From Primula veris (lineage: Eukaryota > Streptophyta > Magnoliopsida > Ericales > Primulaceae): a DNA stretch of 64,000 bases. Below are positions 23,090 to 35,122 of this stretch, piece after piece; within the stretch, counting starts at the first letter, position 1, and every line of letters starts with the position of its first letter. Both the position numbers and the translations under genes were made by a program. The stretch spans positions 13,923,566 through 13,987,565 of the forward strand of contig OY821743.1 of assembly GCA_963682055.1 (NCBI GenBank), written 5' to 3'. The notes beneath the pieces are model-generated. The model searched no databases. It was not told the DNA's origin and saw only the letters and a program-made list of their open reading frames with translations.

Positions 23090-23490
23090 TGGAACCTCAC
23101 TCCTGCGACCAAGCATGTGAAATGACTCTTAACATAAAACTCATTTGCATCATATAAAGATTGCAATTAACAGGGAGTTGGAAGATACTCGAATCATATC
23201 AACTCAGCCTTTGACCAGAAAAAATGACGATGAACTTAGTGGCTTGTCAAATAAATTATATTTTAGTGTTACTGCAAATCACTTTAGTGACCACATGAAG
23301 GTGAGGAACTAGTAAGGAGCAGAGGAAGAGTTTTTTAGTTGAAGTTTTTTTAAGAAAGTAAACGTACTTTTAAAAAGCTAGCTTTTGTTGAAGAGTTTCT
23401 TTAAAACAAAAATACTTTGAGAATACTGAATACACATTCTACGAAATGAACTTTACTCAAATGAGCATAAAAATCAAAGTGCCATAGGGA
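23090..23490 (-). repeat. Inverted counterpart of 7987-8285
   Basis: Read on the minus strand this segment follows the same order as 7987-8285: TATGG(C/T)ACTTT, TTTTATGCTCAT, AATGTGTATTCAG, CTCTTCAACAAAAGCTAGC, then ATGAGTTTTATGTT...AGTCATTTCACATGCTTGG and TCGCAGGAGT. The copy here lacks the 91-bp tandem duplication and has extra DNA between the two halves. Confidence 0.7.
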
Positions 23491-23779
23491 AATAAGCTAA
23501 AAGTGTTTTTTACCAAATGACAAGTGGCTGCAATTACACATAGCGGCGGATATAGTTACACATAATTGCAGCGGCTGTAAGTACAGTAATTTCTGTTGAG
23601 TCAATGTTCCAATCACCGAGATGTGTTGTAATTAAAAGGCACATTTTGTTTTGTTTTGTAGTACATCACATCTCGAATGTTGGAATCTCGATCCCACGAA
23701 AAAGACTTGCAATTTCAGGGGTTGCAGTTTTATTTAAAAGCAACAAATCCCTTGCAAATTTACCAACTTACCTTCAAGA
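23491..23779. other. Intergenic, no gene recognised
   Basis: Contains two similar phrases, TTACACATAGCGGCGG and TTACACATAATTGCAGCGG, near 23535-23570. No gene. Confidence 0.35.
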
Positions 23780-24045
23780 CTACCAACGGCTGAACTTCAT
23801 CTACCTGAGAAGCACGAATAAATAATTAAGATTTCTGGCATTATAAAAGCATTTCAAAACATCAATTCTACTAAAATAAAGTTTTGGAAGCCACAATTAT
23901 GTCAAGATCCCACATTCCGTCAGAAGGTTGTCTTGAATCAGCTTCTAAGAAATTCCCTATCAATAGAAAACAGGGACAAATAAGAAGGCAAATGAACCTC
24001 TGATAAGTTGAGTTATATTTTCCGTTATGCATAAACATATTGAAT
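23780..24045 (+). repeat. Duplicated segment, second copy (broken ORF)
   Basis: Pairs with 22095-22390. Stops interrupt the frame after GAGAAGCACGAA. The DNA after it (to about 24200) also resembles 22980-23050, so the duplication is longer than the ORF. Confidence 0.5.
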
Positions 24046-25330
24046 CTTAAAGTAAATCAAAATAACATTGCACTTCAGATAATGGTTCAATTTGGTTATA
24101 AAACGTTGCTTAACCATACTCACAAGTCACATCCTTATCCTACAGATAATAGTCTAATTCATTACTAGGATATTAGCTATCACCAATACACGTACGAAAA
24201 GCTCAATGGCTGTAGTATCCAAAAACAAATAACCTTGGTCACCTACTCATTATATTTACTGATTTAAGCATTTATTATGAATAATGGATTTTCATGAACA
24301 TGGTTTTGGGCTTACCCAGTCCTTGAATTGCATCATTGATCAGGATTGAAGAGTCTCTAACAATGAGCTAGATCAGTCTAAACTCTAAACTAGATTTTCC
24401 TTTTAACATTGAGTTGGATCTGTCTAAACTAAATTGTCACTAAATAAAGGAAAAAAAATATTTAGCCTTGAGAAAAGTATGAAAAACCTTTCTTTTGAAA
24501 GTACGCATTAAAGTAACTAGCCAGCCGCTAGGATGACGACTATAAAGAATTCCACAAAAAATTGGTTATATAAGTTCCTTAAGGTTTATAAACTAATTGG
24601 TTACAGTGAGTTAATTCTGAAGAGGAGAAACTTGACTAAAGGCTGACGTCAAATGAAGTGATGCCATAAACTAAAAGAAACCAATCTTCAACTTAATATA
24701 AATTTAAGTCATCAATTTGATTATTTCTTACAACATATTACATTAAGTTCAAAGTATTAGCAACCCACTACGTAAACTGCTCTTAGAATGCAATGCTAAA
24801 TCACTTCTATTCGAGTCTGCATGGCGGCATGCTCTCTTTTTAAGAAAACTAAACAAATTCCATAACAAATTAGCACTTTCAGGAGGGTCTCCCCTTTCTC
24901 TATTTCCTGGTAGTGGTAAAATAATATTTGATCGACAAAAACATGATATCATAAAAGGGGATAAGGGGAGGTAATACTATCGTCCTCTTTCTCGTACGGT
25001 TCCAGGTTTATATCTTGAAAATTATTGGTAAATGGTAATATATATGTGAATTAGGACTGAGTTACAAGCCAAGCAAGCACACATATGTGTGAGAAGGAGT
25101 GAGTAAAATATAACCTCTTCAATTCATGGAAGTCCGGCAAATTGCAAAAGGAAAAAACACTAATAATCAAACATTGAATGCAATTAGATAAAGCTTCTCA
25201 TAAAACTCGGAGTAGGATTTAAAAAATATAAAAAAACGGACAACTCATGTGCTAAACAGTTGTAACTCCAATTCTACCAATACTCGAGCTAATCCATGTT
25301 ATAAGAAGAAACAGTTCCACCTCCAAATTT
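24046..25330. other. Intergenic; possible organelle-like patch
   Basis: No gene is visible. TCTCGTACGGTTCC near 24990 resembles the 3' strand of a group II intron domain V, but the partner strand is not evident. The minus ORF at 24749-24952 contains NRERGDPPESAN and has slightly higher GC than its surroundings. I could not assign it. Confidence 0.3.
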
Positions 25331-25339
25331 CCAAACCAT

Positions 25340-26459
25340 TACAAAAAATCAGGATCAAAATATTGTTGCATTTAACCCGAATTTAACAAGCATGGACATG
25401 GACATGAGAAGAAAAAAATACATCATAATAAGTAAATCAATATCAAAGAGCATCACAACAATAGCAAATATCGTTAAAAGTCATGAGTACGATTTAACTT
25501 TTGTACTTTACATTAAAACTATTTTACAATGGTATATTGACTTGAATAGAACCTTATCAATAAAAGGATACGCAAAAACTTTTATTGATTGATGTTTAAA
25601 CTTGGGAAGTGTCTTCGATACATATTCAAATAACAGAGTTTATAATTCTTTTAAAAAAAAAATCTTTGGACTTGTATATTAACATAAGCTACTATAAATA
25701 GAGACATCTTCTACATAAAAAATCAGAGTTGAAACCAGAATATAAACAGGGTAATGAAACACATACATGATTAAGGGGGTCAATTAGCAGAAAATTGTTA
25801 GTTGGTCAAGTCTAATCTCACATTAATATCACAAACTAAACAGGATTAATTCAATGAAGTCAAATTGAACAAAAATGCACTTTATAGGAGAAAAAACACT
25901 CCGTAACCAAAATACTTCATACTTTTAAGGTACTTTCGACTAGGGCTTCAACTTTACTGAGAAAGTATGGCCTCCTTCCATTTTAAATTTTCAGTTTCAT
26001 CAAGAAAAAATAGCAATAAAGATAAATAAATAAAAATTGTAGAGGAAGATGTAGTGCATACCAGACACTGACAATAAGTGAGGATAAACTACCATGAGAA
26101 GTAGGATGGCATATGAAACAAACTGTTAGAAACCAACCCCAAAAAAGTCCAATTCAAAAAAGAACCGAAAATATAAGCTACTCAGTAAAAGCGTGTATGA
26201 ATTATACTGAGGAAAAGAAAAACCAAAAGCCTACAACAACCTGATCTCAGACACCGGAACCAAATGAAATGAACTAAAAAGCATAATCTGTGAAGAAAGA
26301 TGGATTGACATAATTGATTAAAAACTATGAATTGAAGAAAGAAAATTTTCTTAATAAACAAATCAACAAAATTATGCTTTAAGGAAACCTGGTCATACCG
26401 TGAGATCATTGCCAAGCTAGTCGTACTGTCACGTCATTGCCAGAGAGATTTAAGGAACT
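25340..26459. repeat. Segmental duplication block F, copy 1
   Basis: 25340-25760 matches 42250-42725 (for example CATGGACATG...CATGAGAAG, AATCAATATCAAAGAGCATC, GTCATGAGTACGATTT) and 25770-26400 matches 43447-44095. The block contains no intact ORF conserved between copies. The Tekay-like element interrupts it at 26465. Confidence 0.75.
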
Positions 26460-26464
26460 GGGAA

Positions 26465-28682
26465 TGTAACGTCTCGGAAATTTTATACTTTATTATTAAT
26501 TTTAGTAATAAGATAGTGATATTTAGTTTTGTGGGTGATTACGTATTTGTGTGAAATGTTTGTATGTGGTACGTATGTCATATGATAGTGGTGGGTGTGA
26601 TTTGTATTATTTAATAACTAAGTGGACTAATTAGTAAATTAGTTATACTTATCTACATATACATATAGACATACATATTTACATATATACATATACATAT
26701 TACTTATATACATATACATATACATAGATACATACATAAGAGGAGAGAGAGATAATGGAAGAGAGAGAGAGACCTGTGACGAAGTGAGGGCGAGAGGAGA
26801 GGTCGGCGACCAGACCAGGTCAGGTTGTGGTGGTAGGTGGCGGTAGTGGGTGCGGTTTAGGGTTTTAGGGCGGCGACTTCGGGAGCTGATTCCGACGTCA
26901 TCGGGGGTCCGTTTTTGACAATCAAATATGTTTTCTTAGCTTATTTTTCGAGAGCTATCTATCCATGTAAGCCATTTCATCTGATTTTAACTTTTATAAA
27001 AACCCATTTTTGGGAATATTTACTATAATTCGAATTAGGGATTTTTATATTAATCCGTAGCTCGTTTTAATTACGTTTAGGGACTGTTTAAGGACCGTTA
27101 TTAGGCTGTCCAGATTTGGTTCTAACTGTTCGTTGGGTTTTCGGCTTGAGTTTGGGAGTATTTGACAAACGAGCTCTCGTTTGCGTAAGGGGAGGAATAT
27201 GGTTTCGCTTTAAAGGCGGTTTTGTGTGTTGTTTGTTGTATGCTAAGCTATGTAAAACGGTTAGTGTGTATTGCATCATGTTATTGTATTTTGTGTGTGT
27301 AACAGCTTCGCATCGTTATTTTTATGGTGATTATATTGTGTATGGCGATTTTACTATTTTTATAATAAAATGATTTAAATGTGTTATTTAATTAAATCTT
27401 TTAAAAATGTGAAAGTGGTGAAAGTGTGTCAGTGGTGATATCGTGTATACTCTTGTGATGATACCGTGTATACTTTTGTGGTGATGTGTTTATCTAATTA
27501 CATCAAATATTATAAAGTGTGTTTTATGTTTTATTGTGGAGTTTACTATTTTCGTGTTTGGTATTCGGAGTGTTTTATATTTATTTTAGGGATTGCAGTA
27601 CCAAGTGTTAAGGCGGAGCTGTGTCAGCTTACGGTGAGATCCCGAAAACTTGCGCAAGGATTAGGTATATCGGTACCATAGGGTTAGTCCCCTTAAAGCC
27701 GGTCCCATATCTTTTGGTCACATGTTAGTGTCAGAATATGGGTGAGTGAACCATTGCAGTTTGGGTCCTAGAGCAGGGTGGCTCTAAAAGTGGGTACATG
27801 TGAGGCAATCCTGACTTTGTGTTTCGTTGAGTCTTGTTTTATTTTGTTTTGTTTTATTTTATTTTGTTTTATTATTAATTCAGTTGATCTTGATTTTATG
27901 TTCATTTACTTGTGTTGCAAGTTATATTTGTTGATGTGTTTTTCGTGCAATTGCCTTTGTCATTATTTGCCAAGATATCATATTTGCGATGTTAGGATTG
28001 TGTGTGCGTGCTTAGTAGCACGCGCCGGTTTTAAAGCGAGATTGTTTTCTTACCTCCTTTCTTTGTTTTCTGTACATTTTGTTCACGACCGATGTACAGG
28101 TGCTGACGTAGATGGTGGTGAAGTTTAGAGTGCTTGCATGAAGCTCATTATCATATTACACATGATCGCGCACACGCTAGACTTGTTTTTTGTTCATTTT
28201 GGCATTATCTCATTTTGAGCCTTATTGGCCTAGTAAGCGTTTAATGCGAGATTAATTTTCTTTTGGTTGGAGTAACTTATCTCGTGCACTTGTATATTTA
28301 GATTACGCTATTTTATATAATGTCAGCTGGGGTGGATTTGATTTATCCTTTTTGGCTTATTTGGTAATCGCGTTGCGATTTTGTTATGTGTTGTTTCAGA
28401 CATGTCTAATTTATTGGAAACAAATAGATACGCAAAGCTCATGCCGAAATTTTCTAAAAACGTACTGTGTTGTTTGTGTTGTCACATTTGAACACCGTTG
28501 GCTACCCTTAGGCCAATTTAGTGAATCAAATGTGATTATCAGCATGGCCTGAAGTATTTATTTGGTTCTATTGATTGGCATATTATCGAATGGCATTCCG
28601 CATGTTTCGTTATTTAAACTTTTCCCTTTTTATTTTAATTTACATTCACGTCTCGGTTTTATGCAAAATCCGGGGCGTGACA
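26465..28682 (+). repeat. Tekay-like 5' LTR
   Basis: 2,218 bp from TGTAACGTCTCGG to CGGGGCGTGACA. It includes TACATA-rich microsatellite DNA at about 26655-26735, a GAGA run and a TTTTGTTTTGTTTTATTTTA run near 27837. ORFs inside (for example 27116-27373) are LTR sequence, not genes. Confidence 0.95.
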
Positions 28683-28685
28683 GCT

Positions 28686-28697
28686 TGGTATCAGAGC
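28686..28697 (+). other. Primer-binding site (tRNA-Met)
   Basis: TGGTATCAGAGC begins three bases after the 5' LTR and is complementary to the 3' end of plant initiator methionine tRNA. Confidence 0.92.
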
Positions 28698-29214
28698 TAA
28701 CCGGGTTCCGATTAACTTGGTTGCCTGTTGGGTAGGATAGGCACACACGGGGACGGGTGATACTTGGTGGTGTAAGCCATTTTAAGAAAATCTGCATTTT
28801 TCAAAATCCATGTGCTGTATTTGGTTGTTTGTTTACATTCAAGTTTGGTTGACTTATATTGTATTGTGAGTTGATCCGTTTTAATGGGTGTATATATGGT
28901 TCTTGTTAAACGGTTTCGTGTTTGTTGAATGTGAACGGTTTTAGTTGGTGGACATATTTTTTATTCAGTTGTGTGTTACTCGTGGTGTGATTATATAGGA
29001 ATATTTTTTATGTGCTACATGTATTGATCGAGGATTGTGGTGGTGCCTTCCAACGGATTGTTTTTATGATTGTTAGTGACTGAAACTAAATTACGACGGG
29101 TTAAGAAGGATTGATATTGATGTAGACAAGTAGGATTTGTAGGCGTTTAGTTTGTTTCATGTTTTCGTTGTACTATGTATGCCGTGTGTATATGGTATCA
29201 TTTTTAAGTGTTAA

Positions 29215-29660
29215 GGTGGTTCTCGGGCTCATAGGGTTCGAGACTGTCCTAGGGCCAAGTGTCATAAGTGTGGTGGTTTAGGACATCTTCAGAGTCTGTG
29301 CATGTCTAGGGGAACTAGTGCCATTTCCTCAGCTTCTAGTCGTACTACTCCAACTACTCAGAACTATTCGATTGCGCCTTCTTATTCCGGTTCTAAAGCT
29401 CCTATTCCTCATAATTCTATGGCAACTCGCGGTGGTTTTCAGAGTTCCAGTCGTGGTGGTTATCAGCAGCACCAGTCTTCTCAATCTTCTCAGGGTACTC
29501 AAGCTCGTGTGTTCGCTCTGCCTCAAGTTAATACTGACAGAGGCGAACCTTCAGTTATTCGAGGTACCTTACTCATTTGCTCTTCTTGGGCTAATGTTTT
29601 ATTTGATACTGGCGCTTCTCGTTCATTTATTTCCTCTCGTTTTGCTTTATCTATGGGATT
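29215..29660 (+). pseudogene. Gag C-terminus (zinc knuckle) and protease, Tekay-like
   Basis: After an in-frame TAA at 29212 the frame opens and reads CHKCGGLGHLQSLC (from 29260), a CCHC zinc knuckle that packages RNA. A Ser/Gln-rich linker follows, then the aspartic protease active site [11 protein letters not shown] (about 29607). The frame shifts near 29655-29665. Only about 0.5 kb separates the primer site from the knuckle, whereas a full gag needs roughly 1 kb more, so the matrix/capsid-like part of gag is deleted. Confidence 0.85.
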
Positions 29661-30401
29661 ATTATTCAGATTCAGGATCCTGCTATTTTGGTTGAAACTC
29701 CTATTCATGGTTGTGTACCGCTTGATCGCATATTTCGTGACTGTGTGCTTTATATTTCTGAACACCCTTTTGTGTTCGACTTTCTTGTGCTTGATATGAC
29801 TAGCTTTGATGTTATTCTTGGTATGGACTGGTTATCTTTCTTCCAGGCCATTATTGATTGTGAGCGTAGACGTGTATCTTTTATTACTCCTTCTGTTGAT
29901 CGTATTATTTTCTCTGCGGACCGATTACATCGTTTTTCTCCGTCGTGGAACATTGCTGATGACTTGGGTGGGTTATTAGCTAGCTTATCTGTTAATGATG
30001 AAGCGTCTACCGATGTCGAGCTACCTCCGGTGGTTTGTGAGTTTTCCAAGGTGTTTCCTAATGATCTTGTCGAACTTCCTCCTCGGCGTGAGGTGGAGTT
30101 TTCTATAGACTTAGCACCAGGGACCGCTCCTGTTGCTATGGCTCCTTATCGTTTAGCGCCAGCTGAACTGAAAGAGTTAAAGGAACAGTTGGATGATTTG
30201 TTGGGTAAGGGATTTACACGTCCTAGTGTGTCTCCATGGGGTGCGCCAACATTATTTGTCCAGAAGAAGGATGGTAGTATGCGTATGTGTATTGATTATC
30301 GTAAGCTGAATCGAGTTACGATAAAGAATAAGTATCCCCTGCCACGAATCGATGACCTTTTCAATCAGCTGAAAGGGTCAAAAGTGTTTTTCGAAGATTG
30401 A
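29661..30401 (+). pseudogene. Protease end and N-terminal reverse transcriptase, Tekay-like
   Basis: A 237-codon frame (from about 29688) continues the protease with [10 protein letters not shown] and then enters [22 protein letters not shown] and [20 protein letters not shown], the conserved fingers region. It ends in a frameshift at about 30395, just before the LRSGYHQL motif. Confidence 0.92.
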
Positions 30402-31290
30402 TCTTCGCTCAGGGTACCATCAACTACGAGTTCGTGAGATGGATATTTCTAAGACTGCATTTCGTACTCGGTATGGTCATTATGAGTTTCTAGTGATGCC
30501 ATTCGGGTTAACGAATGCACCTGCTACTTTTATGGACTTGATGAACCGTGTTTTTAGAGTCTTTATGGATAAGTTTGTCGTGGTGTTTGTGGACAATATT
30601 CTGGTATACTCTTCATCTGAGGAAGAAGATAGGGATCATCTTTGTATTGTGCTTACTCTTTTACGAGAGCACAAGCTCTATGCTAAGTTTTCCAAGTGCG
30701 AGTTTTGGATGTCAGATGTGAAGTTTCTTGGCCACGTAGTGTCTGCAGGTGGAGTATCGGTTGATCCTTTTAAGATCAAGGCGGTAACTGATTGGGTGCA
30801 ACCAAGAAGTGTGTTCGAGATCCGAAGTTTTTTGGGACTTGCGGGCTATTATTGAAGATTCGTACAAGATTTCTCTCGTTTGGCGAGTCCATTAACTCGA
30901 CTAACGAAGAAAGGCGTTAAATTCGAATGGGACGAAAAGTGTGAGATTTCTTTTCAGGAATTGAAGGGTCGCCTAACTTCTCCCCCTATTCTCATCATCC
31001 CAGAACAAGGTGTGGAGTATAGTGTTTATTGTGATTCCTCGAAGGAAGGTCTCGGAGCAGTTTTAATGCAAGATGGCAAGGTTGTTGCTTATGCGTCCCG
31101 ACAGTTAAAGGTCCATGAGAAGAATTATCCCACTCATGATCTCGAGTTGGCTGCAGTGGTGTTTTCTTTGAAGTGTGAGAGAGATTCAACGTGTTTTCGG
31201 ATCACAAGAGTCTCAAGTATAATTTCACCCAGCGTGACCTAAACTTAAGATAGAGGAGGTGGATGGAGTATCTCGAGCAATATGACTTCG
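30396..31290 (+). pseudogene. Reverse transcriptase palm and RNase H, Tekay-like
   Basis: The palm domain reads [19 protein letters not shown], then [15 protein letters not shown]. The active site, normally Y/FxDD, reads FVDN; AAT (Asn) at 30595-30597 replaces the second catalytic Asp. A TGA at 30853-30855 interrupts the end of RT where family members have an Arg codon. RNase H follows ([24 protein letters not shown]), then a small deletion, a frameshift and further stops to about 31300. Confidence 0.9.
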
Positions 31291-32366
31291 ACTTACAATA
31301 ATATCCCGGTAAAGCAAATATAGTGGCGGATGCCTTGAGTCGCAAGACTAGGTGTTCTTTGGCATGCGTAGTTGTTAATGAATGGGGTATGCTAAATGTT
31401 CTTAACGAATTCGACTTGGAAGTGGGTGAAGAAGAAAATTCAGCCGTGTTGTTCTCGGTGAAGGTGCAACCGTCGTTAGTCTCGAGGGTAATTGAGGCCC
31501 AACAAGGGGACGAGGAATCTAGAGACTTACGAGTTAAAGTTTCGAGTGAGTTGGGACTCAACAGATGGAAGATTGGCACAGATGGCGGAGTGAGATTTAT
31601 GGATCGTTTGTTTGTACCTATGAGTATGCACGTGGAGGTTATGAGAGAATTCCACCATTCTCGATTGGTAGTTCATCCTGGTGGTACCAACATGTACCAC
31701 GACCTAGCTCAACAGTTTTATTGGAGTGGAATGAAAAAGGATGTGACGAACTTTGTTAGTAAATGTCTTACCTGTCAGCAGGTGAAGATAGAACATCAGA
31801 GGCCGGAAGGGTTGCTTAAACCTTTGCCTATACCCGAGTGGAAATGGGAACGTATAACTATGGACTTTGCAATGGGGTTGCCGAGATCTAGTAGGGGGAA
31901 AGATACGATATGGGTCGTAGTGGATCGGTTGACGAAATCGGCCCACTTTCTCCCGATGCGTGTTAGCGACAAAGTTGAGAAGCTATGCGAGCTTTATGTC
32001 TGTGAGATTGTTCACTTACATGGTGTCCTAGTTTCTATTGTGTCTGATCGTGATCTTCGCTTTGTGTCTCGTTTCTGGCAGAACCTTCAGAAGGCGTTAG
32101 GGACGAAACTAGATTTGAGTACGGCATATCACCCTCAGACCGATGGGCAGTCGGAGAGGACTATCCAAACTTTGGAGGATATGCTTCGTGCGTGTGTACT
32201 TGATTTTGGTGGGGTTTGGGAGAAACATGTGGCGTTGATTGAGTTCGCTTATAATAATAGTTATCATTCGAGCATTGAAATGGCCCCTTATGAGGCCTTA
32301 TATGGGCGACCTTGTAGATCTCCTGTGTGTTGGACGGAGGCCGATGAATCGTCATTGTTAGGACCA
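31291..32366 (+). pseudogene. Integrase core, Tekay-like
   Basis: The frame (ORF from 31323, 360 codons) starts in the RNase H/integrase linker (ADALSRKTR) and carries the HHCC zinc-binding domain (HHSRLVVHPGG ... CLTCQQVK) and the DDE catalytic core: Asp in TMDFAMGLPR, Asp in VSDRDLRF and Glu in DGQSERTIQTLE. All three catalytic residues and the zinc ligands are present. A frameshift near 32365 separates it from the C-terminal domain. Confidence 0.93.
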
Positions 32367-32952
32367 TGTGGTTCGAGAGACTACAGAGAAGATTCTTTTG
32401 ATTAAACAAAAGCTAGAGACAGCGAGAAGCCGTCTAAAGAGTTACGCGGATAGACGAAGGCGACCGTTGGAGTTTGGGTTGGGTGATCATGTGTTCCTTA
32501 AAATATTGCCGCATAAGGGCATTATGCGTTTTGGGAGGCGTGGGAAGTTGTCACCGCGGTTTATTGGACCTTTCTTGATTTTGGAGAGAATTGGTGATCT
32601 GGCCTATCAGTTAGCTTTGCCACCGCAATTGGCGAATGTACACCCAGTGTTTCATGTTTCGATGATCCGGAAGTACGAGCCAGACCCATCTCATATTTTG
32701 AATTTTTCTGATCTTCGAGTACATGAGGACGTTTCTTATGTTGTTCGTCCGGTCCGTATACTTGATAGACGTGAGCAGGTACTACGAAGGCGCGTTATTC
32801 CTTTGGTGAAAGTATTGTGGAGTCACCATGGGACCGAAGAGGCAACATGGGAACGTGAGCTGGAGATTCGTGCCAAGTATCTAGACTTATTTATTGATTC
32901 GGGTATGTGTTTAATTTCGGGACGAAATTCTTTTAAGTTTGGGAGAATGTAA
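32367..32952 (+). pseudogene. Integrase C-terminus with chromodomain, Tekay-like
   Basis: 194 codons begin with the integrase C-terminal region (SYADRRRRPLEFGLGDHVFL, GPFLILERIGDLAYQLALPP, HPVFHVSMIRKY) and end in a chromodomain-like segment (VLWSHHGTEEATWERELEIR). Chromodomains tether integration to heterochromatin. The frame runs into the 3' LTR start, as is usual in this clade. This is the least damaged part of the element. Confidence 0.92.
32930..32947 (+). other. Polypurine tract
   Basis: TTTTAAGTTTGGGAGAA immediately precedes the 3' LTR and would prime plus-strand DNA synthesis. The purine run is short compared with AAGGAGGG before the LTR at 564. Confidence 0.6.
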
Positions 32953-35117
32953 CGTATCGAAAATTTTGTACTTTACTATTAATTTTAGTAATAAGATAGT
33001 GATATTTAGTTTAGTGGGTGATTACGTATTTGTGTGAAATGTTTGTATGTGTATGTCAGATAGTGGTGGGTGTGATTTGTATTATTTAATAACAAAGTGG
33101 ACTAATTAGTAAATTAGTTATACTTATCTACATATACATATAGACATATACATATTACTTATATACATATACATAGATACATACATAAGGAGAGAGAGAG
33201 ATAATGGAAGAGAGAGAGAAGAGACCAGTGACGAAGTGAGGGCGAGAGGAGAGGTCGGCGACCAGACCAGGTCAGGTTGTGGTGGTAGGTGGCGGTAGTG
33301 GGTGCGGTTTAGTGTTTTAGGACAGCGACTTTGGGAGCCGATTCCGACGTCATTGGGGTCCATTTTTGACAATCAAATATGTTTTCTTAGCTTATTTTTC
33401 GAGAGCTATCTATCCGTGTAAGCCGTTTCATCTGATTTTAACTTTTATAAAAACCCATTTTTGGGAATATTTACTATAATCCGAATTAGGGATTTTTATA
33501 TTAATCCGTAGCTCGTTTTAATTACGTTTAGGGACTGTTTAAGGACCGTTATTGGGCTGTCCAGATCTGGTTCTAACTGTTCGTTGGGTTTTCGGCTTGA
33601 GTTTGGGAGTATTTGACAAACGAGCTCTCGTTTGCGTAGGTAAGGGGCAGGAATATGGTTTCGCTTTAAAGGCGGTTTTGTGTGTTGTTTGTTGTATGCT
33701 AAGCTATGTAAAACGGTGTGTATTGCATCATGTTATTGTATTTTGTGTGTGTAACAGCTTCGCATCGTTATTTTTATGGTGATTATATTGTGTATGGCGA
33801 TTTTACTATTTTTATAATAAAATGATTTAAATGTTTTATTTAATTAAATCTTTTAAAAACGTGAAAGTGGTGAAAGTGTGTCAGTGGTGATATCGTGTAT
33901 ACTCTTGTGGTGATACCGTGTATACTTTTGTGGTGATGTGTTTATCTAATTACATCAAATATTATAAAGTGTGTTTTATCTTTTATTGTGGAGTTTACTG
34001 TTTTCGTGTTTGGTATTCGGAGTGTTATATTTATTTTAGGGATTGCAGTACCAAGTGTTAAGGCGGAGTTGTGTCAGCTTACGGTGAGATCCCGGAAACT
34101 TGTGCAAGGATTAGGTATATCGGTACCATAGGATTAGTCCCTTAAAGCCGGCCCCATATCTTTTGGTCACATGTTAGTGTCAGAATATGGGTGAAGGAAC
34201 CATTGCACTTTGGGTCCTAGAGCAGAATGGCTCTAAAAGTGGGCACATGTGAGGCAATGCTGACTTTGTGTTTCGTTGAGTCTTGTTTTATTTTGTTTTG
34301 TTTTATTATTAATTCAGTTGATCTTGATTATATGTTAATTTACTTGTGTTGCAAGTTATATTTGTTGATGTGTTTTTCGTGCAATTGCCTTTGTCATTAT
34401 TTGCCAAGATATCATATTTGCCATGTTAGGATTGTGTGTGCGTGCTTAGTAGCACGTGCCGGTTTTAAAGCGAGATTGTTTTCTTACCTCCTTTCTTTGT
34501 TTTCTGTACATTTTGTTCACGATCGATGTACAGGTGCTGAAGTAGATGGTGGTGAAGTTTAGAGAGCTTGCATGAAGCTCATTATCATATTACACGTGAT
34601 CACGCGCACGCTAGACTTGTTTTTTGTTTATTTTGGCATTATCTCATTTTGAGCCTTGTTGGCCTAGTAAGCGTTTAATGCGAGATTAATTTTCTTTTGG
34701 TTGGAGTAACTTATCTCGTGCACTTGTATATTTTAGATTACGCTATTTTATATAATGTCAGCTGGGGTGGATTTGATTTATCCTTGTTGGATTATTTGGT
34801 AATCGCGTTGCGATTTTGTTATTTGTTGTTTCAGACAGGTCTAATTTATTGGAAACAAATAGATACGCAAAGCTCATGCCGAAATTTTCTAAAAACGTAC
34901 TGTGTTGTTTGTGTTGTCACATTTGAACACCGTTGGCTACCCTTAGGCCAATTTAGTGAATCAAATGTGATTATCAGCATGGCCTGAAGTATTTATTTGG
35001 TTCTATTGATTGACATATTATCGAATGGCATTTCGCATGTTTCGTTATTTAAACTTTTTCCTTTTTATTTTAATTTACATTCACGTCTCGGGTTTATGCA
35101 AAATCCGGGGCGTGACA
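32948..35117 (+). repeat. Tekay-like 3' LTR
   Basis: 2,170 bp from TGTAACGTATCG to GGGGCGTGACA. It is about 48 bp shorter than the 5' LTR through small deletions, for instance in the TACATA tract, TATGTCAGATAG against TATGTCATATGATAG, and in the GTTTTATTTTA run. Confidence 0.95.
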
Positions 35118-35122
35118 GGGAA

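Larger units (their letters stand above)
26465..35117 (+). mobile_element. Tekay-like (Del) Ty3/gypsy chromovirus, complete insertion, defective
   Basis: The element spans 8,653 bp: 5' LTR, Met-tRNA primer site, remnant gag, protease, reverse transcriptase, RNase H, integrase with C-terminal chromodomain, polypurine tract and 3' LTR. GGGAA flanks both ends (26460-26464 and 35118-35122). Domain order RT-RH-INT and a chromodomain mark it as a Ty3/gypsy chromovirus; LTR ends TGTAACG...GGGGCGTGACA, the long LTR and the TGGTATCAGAGC primer site fit the Tekay clade. Coding is broken by several frameshifts and stops and by loss of most of gag, so it cannot move without help. The two LTRs are very similar but differ by substitutions and small indels. 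Confidence 0.95.

Noticed and set aside
27116..28552. ORFs up to 116 codons, and their repeats at 33552-34987
   Set aside because: They lie wholly inside the Tekay-like LTRs and appear in both LTR copies; they are not genes.
29329..32409. Minus-strand ORFs of 64-125 codons across the Tekay-like interior
   Set aside because: Antisense shadows of the pol frames.
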